From: Agrobacterium pusense
GTDB lineage: Bacteria > Pseudomonadota > Alphaproteobacteria > Rhizobiales > Rhizobiaceae
Assembly: GCF_900102105.1 (NCBI RefSeq)
Contig: NZ_FNBB01000003.1
Coordinates: forward strand, 558,001-622,000
Direction: 5' to 3'
DNA: 64,000 nt
Positions within the stretch are counted from its first letter, which is position 1. The number at the start of each line of letters is the position of its first letter. Position numbers and translations under genes: made by a program. Of this stretch, positions 17,956-26,257 are shown piece after piece. Under the pieces are notes generated by a model that was not told where the DNA came from, did not search any database, and was given only the letters and a program-made list of their open reading frames with translations.

Positions 17956-20790
17956 TCAGGCGAGCGTCGTCAGCACGCGGTCCGAAGCGCCGGTTTCCGC
18001 AAAACGGCTGAAGATGCCGCTGGTGGTGCTGCGCAGCCGCTCGACATCCTCAGGTCCGTAACGGTCCGAACGGTAGCTCATCAACACGCGAATGGAGCGA
18101 TCGCCGCCGATCGTCTCTTCCATTACCTCGAACTGCAGCCCCAGCATGGATTCGTGTTTGTCAGGATCGATCTGGCGGAATTCCACCGTCCTGCCATCCG
18201 GCCCCGCAAGGGCGCCGTTCAGCTTGTTCTTGGCGTGGATCTGGATGAAGACCTCGAACAGATGGTCGCGACCCGGCGTCATGCCCAGTGCTTCCTCCAC
18301 GAGATCGATCGGGATTTCGCTGTGTTCCAGCGAGCCATTGATGGTGTTCTTCACCGAGGAAATCAGTTCGCCGACGGTCATCGTTTCCGTGAAACGAACG
18401 CGATGGGCGACGACCGTGGTGAAATAACCGATCGTATCGAAATAATTGCTGTCGGTGCGGCCCGAAGCCGAGGTGCCGACCACGAGATCGCTCAGCCCGC
18501 CGAGATGGCGCAGCGATGCGGCAATCGCGGCATAGACCACGTTGAACAGCGAGGCGCTGTTCTGCCTGGCAATGGCGTAAAGCCCGTCGCTGACATGTTT
18601 TTCCAGCTTGAACTCGATCCAGCCGCCTGCCGGTGCTTCGTCCTGCGATGCCTCGTGCGGTGTGCTTTCCTGTCCGTTGAGAGTAAGGCCTCTCGGCGCA
18701 TCCCGCAACATATCGGTCCAGTAGGCAAGGTGGCTGGAATTGACGCCTGACGCGACCTGTTGTCTTGCAAATTCGTGGAACGGGGCTGGTCTGGTCGCAA
18801 AGACCGGGGCAACGCCCGTCGCCCTTGCCCGGTAAGCCTCGGTCAGCTCGTCCATCATCAGGTTCACCGACCATTCGTCCAGCACGATGTGATGGAAGAG
18901 GAAGGAAAGCACCTGACGGCCGGTGTGGGGGTCGCGCAGGAAGCGCAGCCGCATCGGCAGTTCGCGCGCCAGATCGAAGCGCCAGCCAGCCTCGGCGTGG
19001 CGGTCCACCCCTTCGCTTTCTTCGCTGGTCCAGAACCATTTGTAACCGGGCAGATCATGCATTGGCACGATCCTCTGCAGAACCATATCGTTTTCGACGT
19101 AGAAATGGGTCCGCAGGCCAGGATGGCGCTCGATTATATCGAGGAAGGCGCATTCGAAGGCGTTCTCATCGACCGGATCGAGGAAATCGAGCGCGAAGGG
19201 AATGTTGAAGATTTCGCCGAAACCGAAAGCGGCATAGGCTTTCCAGAGCGACATCTGCGCCAGCGAAAGCGGCGCGGTCAGCGAGCCGCTCGCCGTCGCG
19301 TCCGCCTGCGCAGGCGCAGCGGTTGCGAGCCGCGTCGCCTGTTTTGCGAGCGTGGCGGCGGTCGGGTAGCTGAACAGATCGTTGAAACGAAGCTCGATGC
19401 CGTGATTGGCGAGAAGGCGGCCGATGATGCGGGTCGCGATCAGCGAATGGCCGCCGAAATCGAAGAAATCGTCATCCGGCCCCATGTCGGGTGAGACGAG
19501 CGCTTCACGGAACTCGGCGAGGATCGTTTCGACGGTGTCGTCCTTCTGAGCGGACGCACTGGGCGAAAGGGCTGCCTGCTGCGGTGCTGCCGCGGCGTCT
19601 TGAGGGACGACCTCGGAAAAATCCGTGCCGCCTTCAAGATGGCTGACGAAGCGCTCCAGGAGGAAGGCCGTCGCATGCGGCGATGTTTCCCTGCCGCCCG
19701 TCAATTCGAGGCGGATCTCGCCCGCGGCCGTCGGCCCGACGGCAAGTGTCAGGCCGAGGCCGGATTGCAGGGAGGGCAGGGGCAGGTGCTCGAAGTGAAG
19801 ACCATGTTCCGATATGGCCTGAACAGGTGTTGCAAGCGCCTGCAGCGTTAAGGTGACCTTTGCGCCTCCATTGTCGGTTCGTTGCTCCAGCCCTGACAGC
19901 ACGGCATTTTCAGCCTGTTCGGGCGATTGGTCGCGGGTGATCGCTATCCGCGCCACGGCCTCGGCTGAAATCGGTGTGGCTGTGCCGAGGCCGGGCCGCA
20001 GGCGAAGGGTTACTGTTTCGGGGCCACCGTTTCTTGCCAGGAAAAGTGCAAAACGCGATCCGGCACGCGCGAGGATCGCGTTTGCAGCCGTGGAGCTGTG
20101 GAGGCCGAGCAGGGAAGCCGCAAGGTCGACGCCATGGCTATGGCTCGCAGGCCTGTCAATTGTGTTCTGCCGCAGCGCCACGACGGTCGAGCCGGTGGCC
20201 GGACGTTGCAGCCAGCCAAGCGGAAGCGGGTCGACGCTGTCACTTTCGACCGCACGCGGCGAAAGCGGTTTCGGCGTTCCACCGGCATAGGCCGCCGTAA
20301 TACCGTCCAGCAGGATCTGCGGCGAGAGGACCTCGCCCAGCAGGGCATGGACCAGAAATGCCAGCAGGATTTCACCTTCGCTCAAAAGCACGACGGCCTG
20401 GAAAGGCGGGTCGGTCTCGGCATCAAAGGGCCTCCCCTGAAGGTCGTGCAGCAAAGTCAGTGCCTCCTCTGCCGAGGGGACATGCAGCAGCTGCACGATG
20501 GATGCGGATGGAGCCTCAATACTCTTGGCAAGCGTACCGTCCTCGCCAAAGGCAAAGCGCGCACGAAGCTCGGGCCAGACCTCACAAACCGTCTTCAGTG
20601 CCGAGGTTAGACGCAGCAGATCGCATTCTTCACCGATCCGATAGGCGAGAAGCTGCCGAAAAACCTGATCGGGATCCTGAAACTGTTCGAACCAGACCCG
20701 TTCCTCATATTGGCTCGGCGGGGCCTCCCCTTCGTTGTCGAAGCCTTCTTCGATGCGACGTGCGAGCATACGTGTGTTGTCTGCTGCCAT
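17956..20790 (-). CDS. Nonribosomal peptide synthetase, C-PCP-C (VibF C-terminal-half-like)
   Basis: A 944-residue synthetase. Domains: an N-terminal condensation-like domain (about 1-400) whose HHxxxDG motif is degraded to VHALLGE (147-153), a peptidyl carrier domain with FDFGGHSLIATR (Ser about 449), and a C-terminal condensation domain (about 500-944) with an intact FHHIVLDEW motif (His 633-634). This C-PCP-C order equals the second half of VibF. It has no adenylation domain, so its carrier must be loaded in trans, presumably by the Cy-Cy-A protein on the other strand. The last C domain would transfer the oxazoline acid to the central amine of DHB-spermidine. The ATG at 20790 has a strong AAGGAGAGG site. 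Confidence 0.88.
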   Translation of the reverse strand: MAADNTRMLARRIEEGFDNEGEAPPSQYEERVWFEQFQDPDQVFRQLLAYRIGEECDLLRLTSALKTVCEVWPELRARFAFGEDGTLAKSIEAPSASIVQLLHVPSAEEALTLLHDLQGRPFDAETDPPFQAVVLLSEGEILLAFLVHALLGEVLSPQILLDGITAAYAGGTPKPLSPRAVESDSVDPLPLGWLQRPATGSTVVALRQNTIDRPASHSHGVDLAASLLGLHSSTAANAILARAGSRFALFLARNGGPETVTLRLRPGLGTATPISAEAVARIAITRDQSPEQAENAVLSGLEQRTDNGGAKVTLTLQALATPVQAISEHGLHFEHLPLPSLQSGLGLTLAVGPTAAGEIRLELTGGRETSPHATAFLLERFVSHLEGGTDFSEVVPQDAAAAPQQAALSPSASAQKDDTVETILAEFREALVSPDMGPDDDFFDFGGHSLIATRIIGRLLANHGIELRFNDLFSYPTAATLAKQATRLATAAPAQADATASGSLTAPLSLAQMSLWKAYAAFGFGEIFNIPFALDFLDPVDENAFECAFLDIIERHPGLRTHFYVENDMVLQRIVPMHDLPGYKWFWTSEESEGVDRHAEAGWRFDLARELPMRLRFLRDPHTGRQVLSFLFHHIVLDEWSVNLMMDELTEAYRARATGVAPVFATRPAPFHEFARQQVASGVNSSHLAYWTDMLRDAPRGLTLNGQESTPHEASQDEAPAGGWIEFKLEKHVSDGLYAIARQNSASLFNVVYAAIAASLRHLGGLSDLVVGTSASGRTDSNYFDTIGYFTTVVAHRVRFTETMTVGELISSVKNTINGSLEHSEIPIDLVEEALGMTPGRDHLFEVFIQIHAKNKLNGALAGPDGRTVEFRQIDPDKHESMLGLQFEVMEETIGGDRSIRVLMSYRSDRYGPEDVERLRSTTSGIFSRFAETGASDRVLTTLA

Positions 20791-20851
20791 GGTCCTCTCC
20801 TTGGTATAGTCGGAAATCGCGCTCCGGCGCGAAACGTGCCGGTTCGCGGGA

Positions 20852-21130
20852 TCAATGTCCCGCGCGCGACCGTTCGATGAGTGCCTGCCACGCGGCAAGC
20901 GTTGGCCGCCGGGCCAGATCGTCATAAGCGAGCCGCGCTCCCGCAAGCTGTGAAAGCGGCTGCATCAGGCGCATGAGGGCAAGCGAATGAAGTCCATAGC
21001 CGAACAGGTTGTCCCCCGGTTCGATATCGCGCACTTCATCTTCCAGAACCCTTGCGAGAAGGGCTCTGAGTTGCGTCATAATCGCTTCCGCATCCCGCAT
21101 GGCAGCCGTCGTGATTGCCGGGTTACTCAT
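20852..21130 (-). CDS. Stand-alone aryl carrier protein
   Basis: A 92-residue carrier protein with the phosphopantetheine serine in FGYGLHSLALMRL (Ser about 49). The flanking pattern (DNLFGYGL-S...LA..LA..DLARRPTLAAW..LI) matches the carrier domain of EntB in this same window (FYGLDSLQVM... DELARVPTLSAW), so it is an aryl carrier rather than a peptidyl or fatty-acid carrier. Its ATG overlaps the stop of the siderophore-interacting protein gene by eight bases, so translation is coupled. The cluster therefore has two aryl carriers. It is 61 bases upstream of the C-PCP-C gene. Confidence 0.85.
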   Translation of the reverse strand: MSNPAITTAAMRDAEAIMTQLRALLARVLEDEVRDIEPGDNLFGYGLHSLALMRLMQPLSQLAGARLAYDDLARRPTLAAWQALIERSRAGH

Positions 21131-21962
21131 CGAAATGATCGTGAACGCCGCTCGCGCCGCGCCGCCAGTAGCCGGAAGCACGGGTCCATTTGGGGTTGGC
21201 GCCAAATTCCTCGACCAGAAGGGCGCGAACCGCCTTTGCGGTCTTCGATTCGCAGGCGACCCAGCTGAAGAAATCGCCCTTTGGCAGTTCGAGCTGGCGC
21301 AGGGCGCTCGTTAATGCGTCGTGGTCGGTTCCGTTGTCCGGCCTCTGCGTTATCCAGACGATCGATGCGTCCGCCCTGGTTACGAGCTCCAGCCGGTCCG
21401 CCTCCGTCTCGACTTCGATCAGCGCCACGACGGGTGTGCCGGCAGGCATCTCCTCCAGTCGCCGTGCCAGCGCGGGAAGGCCGGTATCGTCGGCGATCAG
21501 CAGGTGCCAGTCATAGGTGAAGGGAACGGTGAAGGAACCGCGTGGGCCGGCGATCCACGCCTTGTCACCAACTTTCGCGCTCTTCGCCCAGTTGCTGGCC
21601 GGGCCATCGTGATGGGTGGCGAAATCGATGGCGAGTTCGCCTTTTTCGGCATCGAAGCTGCGCGGCGTGTAGTCACGCGCCAGCGGCCGCGGCGCGCCTT
21701 CCGGGAATTCAATGCCGTTCGGGCCGATCACCGGCAGGGTCGGTTCGGTTTGGCCGGGCTGGGGGAAGAACATTTTGACGTGGTCGTCAAAACCGAGGCT
21801 CGTAAAGCCCTCCAGTTCCGGCCCGGTCAGCACGATGCGTACCATGGACCGGCTGAGTTTTTCGGTCCGCGCCACGTCCAGCGCGCGCAGCTTCACGGCG
21901 TGGCGGTGGCGTTTGGGAGTGCGGTCCGGAAGGGCGGAATCCATGGTTTCTGGCATGCTCAT
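21123..21962 (-). CDS. Siderophore-interacting protein (ViuB-like ferric siderophore reductase)
   Basis: A 279-residue FAD-binding protein of the ViuB/YqjH family, which releases iron from imported ferric catecholates in the cytoplasm by reduction. Seen: the FAD-binding RDYTPRSFD motif, WAKSAKVGDKAWIAGPRGSF, LIADDTGLPALARRLEEMP, and the C-terminal SGYWRRG typical of the family. The ATG has AGGAAAG upstream. First gene of the operon ending in the C-PCP-C synthetase; uptake genes lie 233 bases upstream on the same strand. Confidence 0.9.
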   Translation of the reverse strand: MSMPETMDSALPDRTPKRHRHAVKLRALDVARTEKLSRSMVRIVLTGPELEGFTSLGFDDHVKMFFPQPGQTEPTLPVIGPNGIEFPEGAPRPLARDYTPRSFDAEKGELAIDFATHHDGPASNWAKSAKVGDKAWIAGPRGSFTVPFTYDWHLLIADDTGLPALARRLEEMPAGTPVVALIEVETEADRLELVTRADASIVWITQRPDNGTDHDALTSALRQLELPKGDFFSWVACESKTAKAVRALLVEEFGANPKWTRASGYWRRGASGVHDHFDE

Positions 21963-22195
21963 GCTGCTGTCTTTCCTGGGATGACGCCGACGGGTTCGGC
22001 GGTCTCGCTGTCCCGGGTCGGCGTGCCGGATGATCGCGCGTTGGGGTTCTCATCCGGCGCGATATTCCGGCGTCGTTGCGTCAAGATGCGCGGACCATAA
22101 CAGGCGGTTTCCGCCTCGGCAATATAAGTTTCTTCGAAAACTCAAGTTTATGCCCGGCACGTGATCGTGCCTGGATTTGTCGGGCAGAAAGGTGG
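21963..22195 (-). promoter_or_regulatory. Probable promoter region of the ViuB-like operon
   Basis: This 233-base gap follows the substrate-binding protein gene. It holds a GGCACG-TGAT-CGTGCC hairpin (22156-22171) without a T-run, an AGTTT-N6-AAACT inverted repeat (22127-22142) in an AT-richer patch, and a GGCGG-TTT-CCGCC hairpin (22103-22115). No TGA-N9-TCA box was found here. The inverted repeat could be an operator; this is inference. Confidence 0.4.
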
Positions 22196-23149
22196 TCAGC
22201 GGCGGCCTGCCCAGCTTTCCACTTCATCCAATGTATGGAGCGCGCTCGGAATGGAAGGCGTCGTCACCCTGGTGGAATCGAGGAAAACAATCCTTTTCTC
22301 GCGTGCCGGTTTTACGAAACGCTCCCAGCCGGGAATGATCTTTTCAAGCGCGGCGCGGGTTCCCGCCTCGCCGCGGGCTGGGCTGGTATAGCTGTTCATC
22401 ACCACAAGCAGATCGGGATTGAGCTTGCCGAATGCTTCGGCGCTCAGCGGCATCATCAGGGTCGAGCCCATTCCGCCCGAAGAGGCGGTACTGTCGATCT
22501 TCAACCTGACATAACCGAGATCCTCTATTGCCTGCACCGCGCCGGACATGTTCCCCACGGCGTTGATCTGGTCCGTCAGCAGGATCGCGAGATAAGTCTT
22601 GCCGTTGATATCCTCACCCAGCGTCTTTTTGACGGCGGCGAGCTTGGTGTCATAGATCTTCCGACGCTCAGCGAAGACATCGCTTCGCCCAACCAGACCT
22701 GCAAGGTCTTCCTCCACGCTGAAGCCATAGGCTTTGCCAGCGCTTGCCTTTTGCAGATAGACAGGTGCGACTGTGGAGAGCTGTTCGGCCTTGCCGCTGT
22801 CCATTTCCGTGGCGACGATGAGGTCCGGTTGCAGCGCCCGCAGCTTTTCGAGGTCGATTTGGCCGACAGCGCCGAAACCCTTCGGTTTCGCGTGGCCTTC
22901 GCCAAGAACGGTATCAACGAAATCGACGGCGGTTGCGAATTTGCCGTCGCTGTTGCGGCCATAGGCGCCGACCACATCAGCGCCAAGATCCATCAGCGGC
23001 ACGCCCAGAAGCGGCTCGTGCATGACGACAATGCGCTGCGGCTTTTCCGGAACGGAGACGGTGCGGCCGGCGGCATCGGTCACGCTGCGCTCGGCGGCGA
23101 GACTCGTTCCGGCGGCCAGAAGTGCGGCGACGAGGATGGCAATTCGCAT
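22196..23149 (-). CDS. Iron-siderophore ABC transporter, periplasmic binding protein
   Basis: A 317-residue FepB/ViuP-type binding protein. Seen: a signal peptide ending near SLAAE (about residue 20), DAAGRTVSVPEKPQRIVVMH typical of class III binding proteins, IDLEKLRALQPDLIVATE, and a C-terminal LDEVESW. It would hand the ferric siderophore to the permeases encoded just upstream. It starts 22 bases after the last permease gene, with AAGGGAA upstream, so it is the last gene of a C-D-G-B order operon. Confidence 0.9.
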   Translation of the reverse strand: MRIAILVAALLAAGTSLAAERSVTDAAGRTVSVPEKPQRIVVMHEPLLGVPLMDLGADVVGAYGRNSDGKFATAVDFVDTVLGEGHAKPKGFGAVGQIDLEKLRALQPDLIVATEMDSGKAEQLSTVAPVYLQKASAGKAYGFSVEEDLAGLVGRSDVFAERRKIYDTKLAAVKKTLGEDINGKTYLAILLTDQINAVGNMSGAVQAIEDLGYVRLKIDSTASSGGMGSTLMMPLSAEAFGKLNPDLLVVMNSYTSPARGEAGTRAALEKIIPGWERFVKPAREKRIVFLDSTRVTTPSIPSALHTLDEVESWAGRR

Positions 23150-23171
23150 GGTATTCCCTTTATTCGATATA

Positions 23172-24236
23172 TTAGTGAGCGGTGGTTCTGCGCAACGCCT
23201 GCAGGCGCAGCGTCAGGATGAAGAGCGGCACGCCGATCAGCGTCAGAGCAAGGCCAATCGGCATCGGCATATCGGCCACCAGCCCGCGCGAGAGCGTATC
23301 GGCTGCGACCACCAGAATGCCGCCGGTAAGCCCCGACAGGAAAAGCCTGGCGCGGCCGACGGCGGGCGAAACGAAGGTGGCGAGATGCGGGGCGATGACG
23401 CCGAGAAATGTCAGCGGGCCGACGGCGGTAACGGAGGAGGCGCTTAGAATTACCGCAAACACAATGACGAGCGGTCGCGAATGCCTGACGGTCTCTCCGA
23501 GTGCCATGGCCATCTCGCTGCCAAGATCGAAGACGGCAAGCGCCCGGCCAATGAGGAAAATGCCGGCAAGGCTTGCTGCAAAGAGGGGAGTAAAAACGAT
23601 GATGGTCGGCCAGCTTGCCTGAAACAGCGAACCGGCCATCCAGTCCGCCAGCGAAAGCGAGGTTTCGGCTGGCGTATAGAGCAGAAGCACCGATGAGACA
23701 GAGGAAAGCGCCGACTCAATTGCGATGCCCATCAGCAATATGGCAAGGCCGCTCGAGCGTTCGCGCCCGACAAGTGCGATTAAAAGGAAGGCCACGGCCA
23801 GGCCTCCGCCGACAGCCGCAAGAGCCACCAGCGTCTTGGGGGCCGTCGGCACCAGCACCAGAAGCAGCATGATGGTGGTCATCGACCCCTGGCTCAGCCC
23901 GAACAGGCCGGGATCGGCGAGCGGATTGCGCGCGACGGATTGCAGCATCGCGCCTGCCAGCGCCACGCTCCAGCCAGCCATGAAGCCGAGCAGGATGCGC
24001 GGCAGCCGTACCGTCCACAGCGCATAGGCCTGATCATCGCCGAGATGCCCGCCGGCAAACCCGTGCAGGAGATCAATAAGGCCCGTTTCGGTATTGCCGA
24101 GGCTGACGGACACGGCGGCGATCGTCAACGCCAGCGCAACCAGCGTCAGGCCGGCCGTCAGATTGCCGATGCCGATCTGCAGCCCGCCGGGCAACCTGAG
24201 AACGGCTTTCCCGTCTGTGGCGAAATCCCGTTTCAC
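23172..24236 (-). CDS. Iron-siderophore ABC transporter permease (FecCD family)
   Basis: A 354-residue inner-membrane permease with about nine to ten hydrophobic helices and the FecCD signatures RLPRILLGFMAGWSVALAGA, QSVARNPLADPGLFGLSQG and GPLTFLGVIAPHLA. It starts at GTG 24236, which overlaps the stop of the preceding permease gene as GTGA and has AAGGGGG upstream; the longer open frame to 24656 is antisense-like sequence inside the other permease gene. It pairs with the second permease to form the channel. Confidence 0.88.
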   Translation of the reverse strand: MKRDFATDGKAVLRLPGGLQIGIGNLTAGLTLVALALTIAAVSVSLGNTETGLIDLLHGFAGGHLGDDQAYALWTVRLPRILLGFMAGWSVALAGAMLQSVARNPLADPGLFGLSQGSMTTIMLLLVLVPTAPKTLVALAAVGGGLAVAFLLIALVGRERSSGLAILLMGIAIESALSSVSSVLLLYTPAETSLSLADWMAGSLFQASWPTIIVFTPLFAASLAGIFLIGRALAVFDLGSEMAMALGETVRHSRPLVIVFAVILSASSVTAVGPLTFLGVIAPHLATFVSPAVGRARLFLSGLTGGILVVAADTLSRGLVADMPMPIGLALTLIGVPLFILTLRLQALRRTTAH

Positions 24237-25246
24237 GATAGCCCCCTTGCCGAAGGCGACAGATAGAAGCGCTTGACGATGACGATGAAAACGAGGCCGC
24301 CAAGCAGGTCCATGAACAGCCCGGTATTGACCACGTAGGGCGCAAACAGGGTTTGCGCGCCAAGATCGGCGAGCACACAGATGCTCGCGCCGACAAGCGC
24401 GGAGGCCGGCAAAGCAAGCGTGAAATTCACGCCGACCAGCGGCCGGATCATATGTGGCACGATAAGGCCGACGAACCCGATCGGGCCGCAGATCGCTACC
24501 GCCGAGCCTGACGCCAGCATGGTGGCAAACAGTGCGAGCCGGGAAATACGCGTGACATTCACGCCGGCGGAAGCGGCTTTTTCCGCCCCCAGCAGAACGA
24601 GCGTCAGCGGCCGCGCGACCGAGAGCAAAATCACCATTGCAATGGCGCCGATCCACCAGAAATCGGTGAGCCGTTCGATATAGACATGGTTGATATTGCC
24701 GCCAACCCAGCTCAGGAATTCGGCCCGACGCGTGGGGTTGGAAAGAAGCAGGGCGTTTGTCACGCCGATCAGCAGCATGGAAACCAGCGCTCCGGAAAGG
24801 ATGAGCGACAGACCACGCGGATCGTTCGCCCGCCCGGCAAGACGCGCGACAACGAAGCAGGCGGCAAAACCGAAGCCGGCGCCCGCAAGCGCGGCAAGGC
24901 CCTGTGCCTCAGCAGAGAGATCGAACAGCAGCGCGCCGGCGATCACGAAAAGCGTCGCTCCGGCATTCAGCCCAAAGGTCGAGGGCGAGGCGAGGGGATT
25001 GCGGGCAAGCCCCTGCAGCACGCAGCCGCTGACGGCGGTTGTGGCGCCCACATAGATGGCGATCAGCGACCGTGGAATTTGCTGATAGAGGAGCACCGAT
25101 TGTTCATAGCTGTCGGCCTCCCCGCGCCACAGTGTCGCCATGACTTCGGCAGGCGGCATGTCGCCGGACATGACGAACAGATTGACGGCGAGGATGGCGG
25201 CCAGCAACAGCGCCGCGGCAAGGATCAGCGTTATTTTCGCGATCAT
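24233..25246 (-). CDS. Iron-siderophore ABC transporter permease (FecCD family)
   Basis: A 337-residue multi-helix permease of the FepD/FecC type. Seen: IPRSLIAIYVGATTAVSG, QGLARNPLASPSTFGLNAGA, and CGPIGFVGLIVPHMIRPLVG, the conserved cytoplasmic loop that contacts the ATPase. Its start overlaps the ATPase stop by four bases (ATGA). Confidence 0.9.
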   Translation of the reverse strand: MIAKITLILAAALLLAAILAVNLFVMSGDMPPAEVMATLWRGEADSYEQSVLLYQQIPRSLIAIYVGATTAVSGCVLQGLARNPLASPSTFGLNAGATLFVIAGALLFDLSAEAQGLAALAGAGFGFAACFVVARLAGRANDPRGLSLILSGALVSMLLIGVTNALLLSNPTRRAEFLSWVGGNINHVYIERLTDFWWIGAIAMVILLSVARPLTLVLLGAEKAASAGVNVTRISRLALFATMLASGSAVAICGPIGFVGLIVPHMIRPLVGVNFTLALPASALVGASICVLADLGAQTLFAPYVVNTGLFMDLLGGLVFIVIVKRFYLSPSARGLS

Positions 25247-26043
25247 GCCGGAATGGCCTGTTCCTGTCGTTCCAGCCGGGGCACGCAGATGAGACGCCCC
25301 TGTCTGGAAAATATATCGGCTTCGAGGTCGAAGATTTCGGCGACATTTTCGGGTGTGACCGTGTCTGCTACCGGCCCTGATGCCAGAACCTGCCCGGCTT
25401 TCAGCATGATGACGTCGTCGGCGAAAGCGGCGGCGAGGTTGAGATCGTGCAGCACGACGATAACGGTCTTGCCGTGCCTGTCGGTCAGCTCGCGCACAAG
25501 GCCAAGAACGGCATATTGATATTTCATGTCGAGATGGTTGACCGGCTCGTCCATCAGGATCACGTCCGTATCCTGCGCCAGCACCATGGCGATGAAGGCG
25601 CGCTGGCGCTGCCCGCCGGAAAGCGTGTTGACCTGCGCTCTCGCCTTGTCCTCCAGCCCGACTGTCTTCAGCGCCCCGGCGAAAAGCGCCCGGTCACGCT
25701 CGCTCGGGCCGCCGGCAAGGCCGTAGCGTGCATAACCGGCAAGCTCGATCAACTCGCCGAGCGTCATATAGTCGGGGCAATGGCATTCCTGCGGCAGATA
25801 GGCGATGCGGCGCGCGAGATCCCTGCGTCTGATGTCGCCCAGCGAACGCTCGCCAAGCCTTATCGCGCCCGATGACAAAGGCACGAAACCCATGATGGTT
25901 TTCAACAGCGTCGACTTGCCACAGCCGTTGGGGCCGACCAGCGCCGTGACGCGACCGTTGTGGAAGCGGCAAGAAAGCCCTCGCAGGACGGGAACGTGGC
26001 CATAGCTGGCGTGAAGGTCCGTGGCGTCAAGCACCGGATACAA
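25243..26043 (-). CDS. Iron-siderophore ABC transporter ATPase
   Basis: A 266-residue FepC/FecE-type ATPase. Walker A GPNGCGKST (about 37-45), Q-loop LPQECHCPDYMTLGEL, signature LSGGQRQRAFIAM, Walker B VILMDEPVNHLD and switch His in VLHDLN are all present. First gene of the uptake operon. It faces the LLM monooxygenase gene across a 214-base divergent region. Confidence 0.92.
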   Translation of the reverse strand: MYPVLDATDLHASYGHVPVLRGLSCRFHNGRVTALVGPNGCGKSTLLKTIMGFVPLSSGAIRLGERSLGDIRRRDLARRIAYLPQECHCPDYMTLGELIELAGYARYGLAGGPSERDRALFAGALKTVGLEDKARAQVNTLSGGQRQRAFIAMVLAQDTDVILMDEPVNHLDMKYQYAVLGLVRELTDRHGKTVIVVLHDLNLAAAFADDVIMLKAGQVLASGPVADTVTPENVAEIFDLEADIFSRQGRLICVPRLERQEQAIPA

Positions 26044-26257
26044 CTCCTGTTAGTCATGCGCTCATGCGTCGAGACGCCACATGAGGATTATAAGTCTTTG
26101 AATCTTAACATCGAACCTGCGGGAAACGGGCTCCTTCCCGACGGGCGCGACACTCTGGTCTTGAAGCGACACTAAACTATAGTAAAACTCTCCACAAATC
26201 GAAATTTGCCGATTCAACGCGCGGTTTTCTTGCCGGATATTTCAGTCGAGGTGCATC

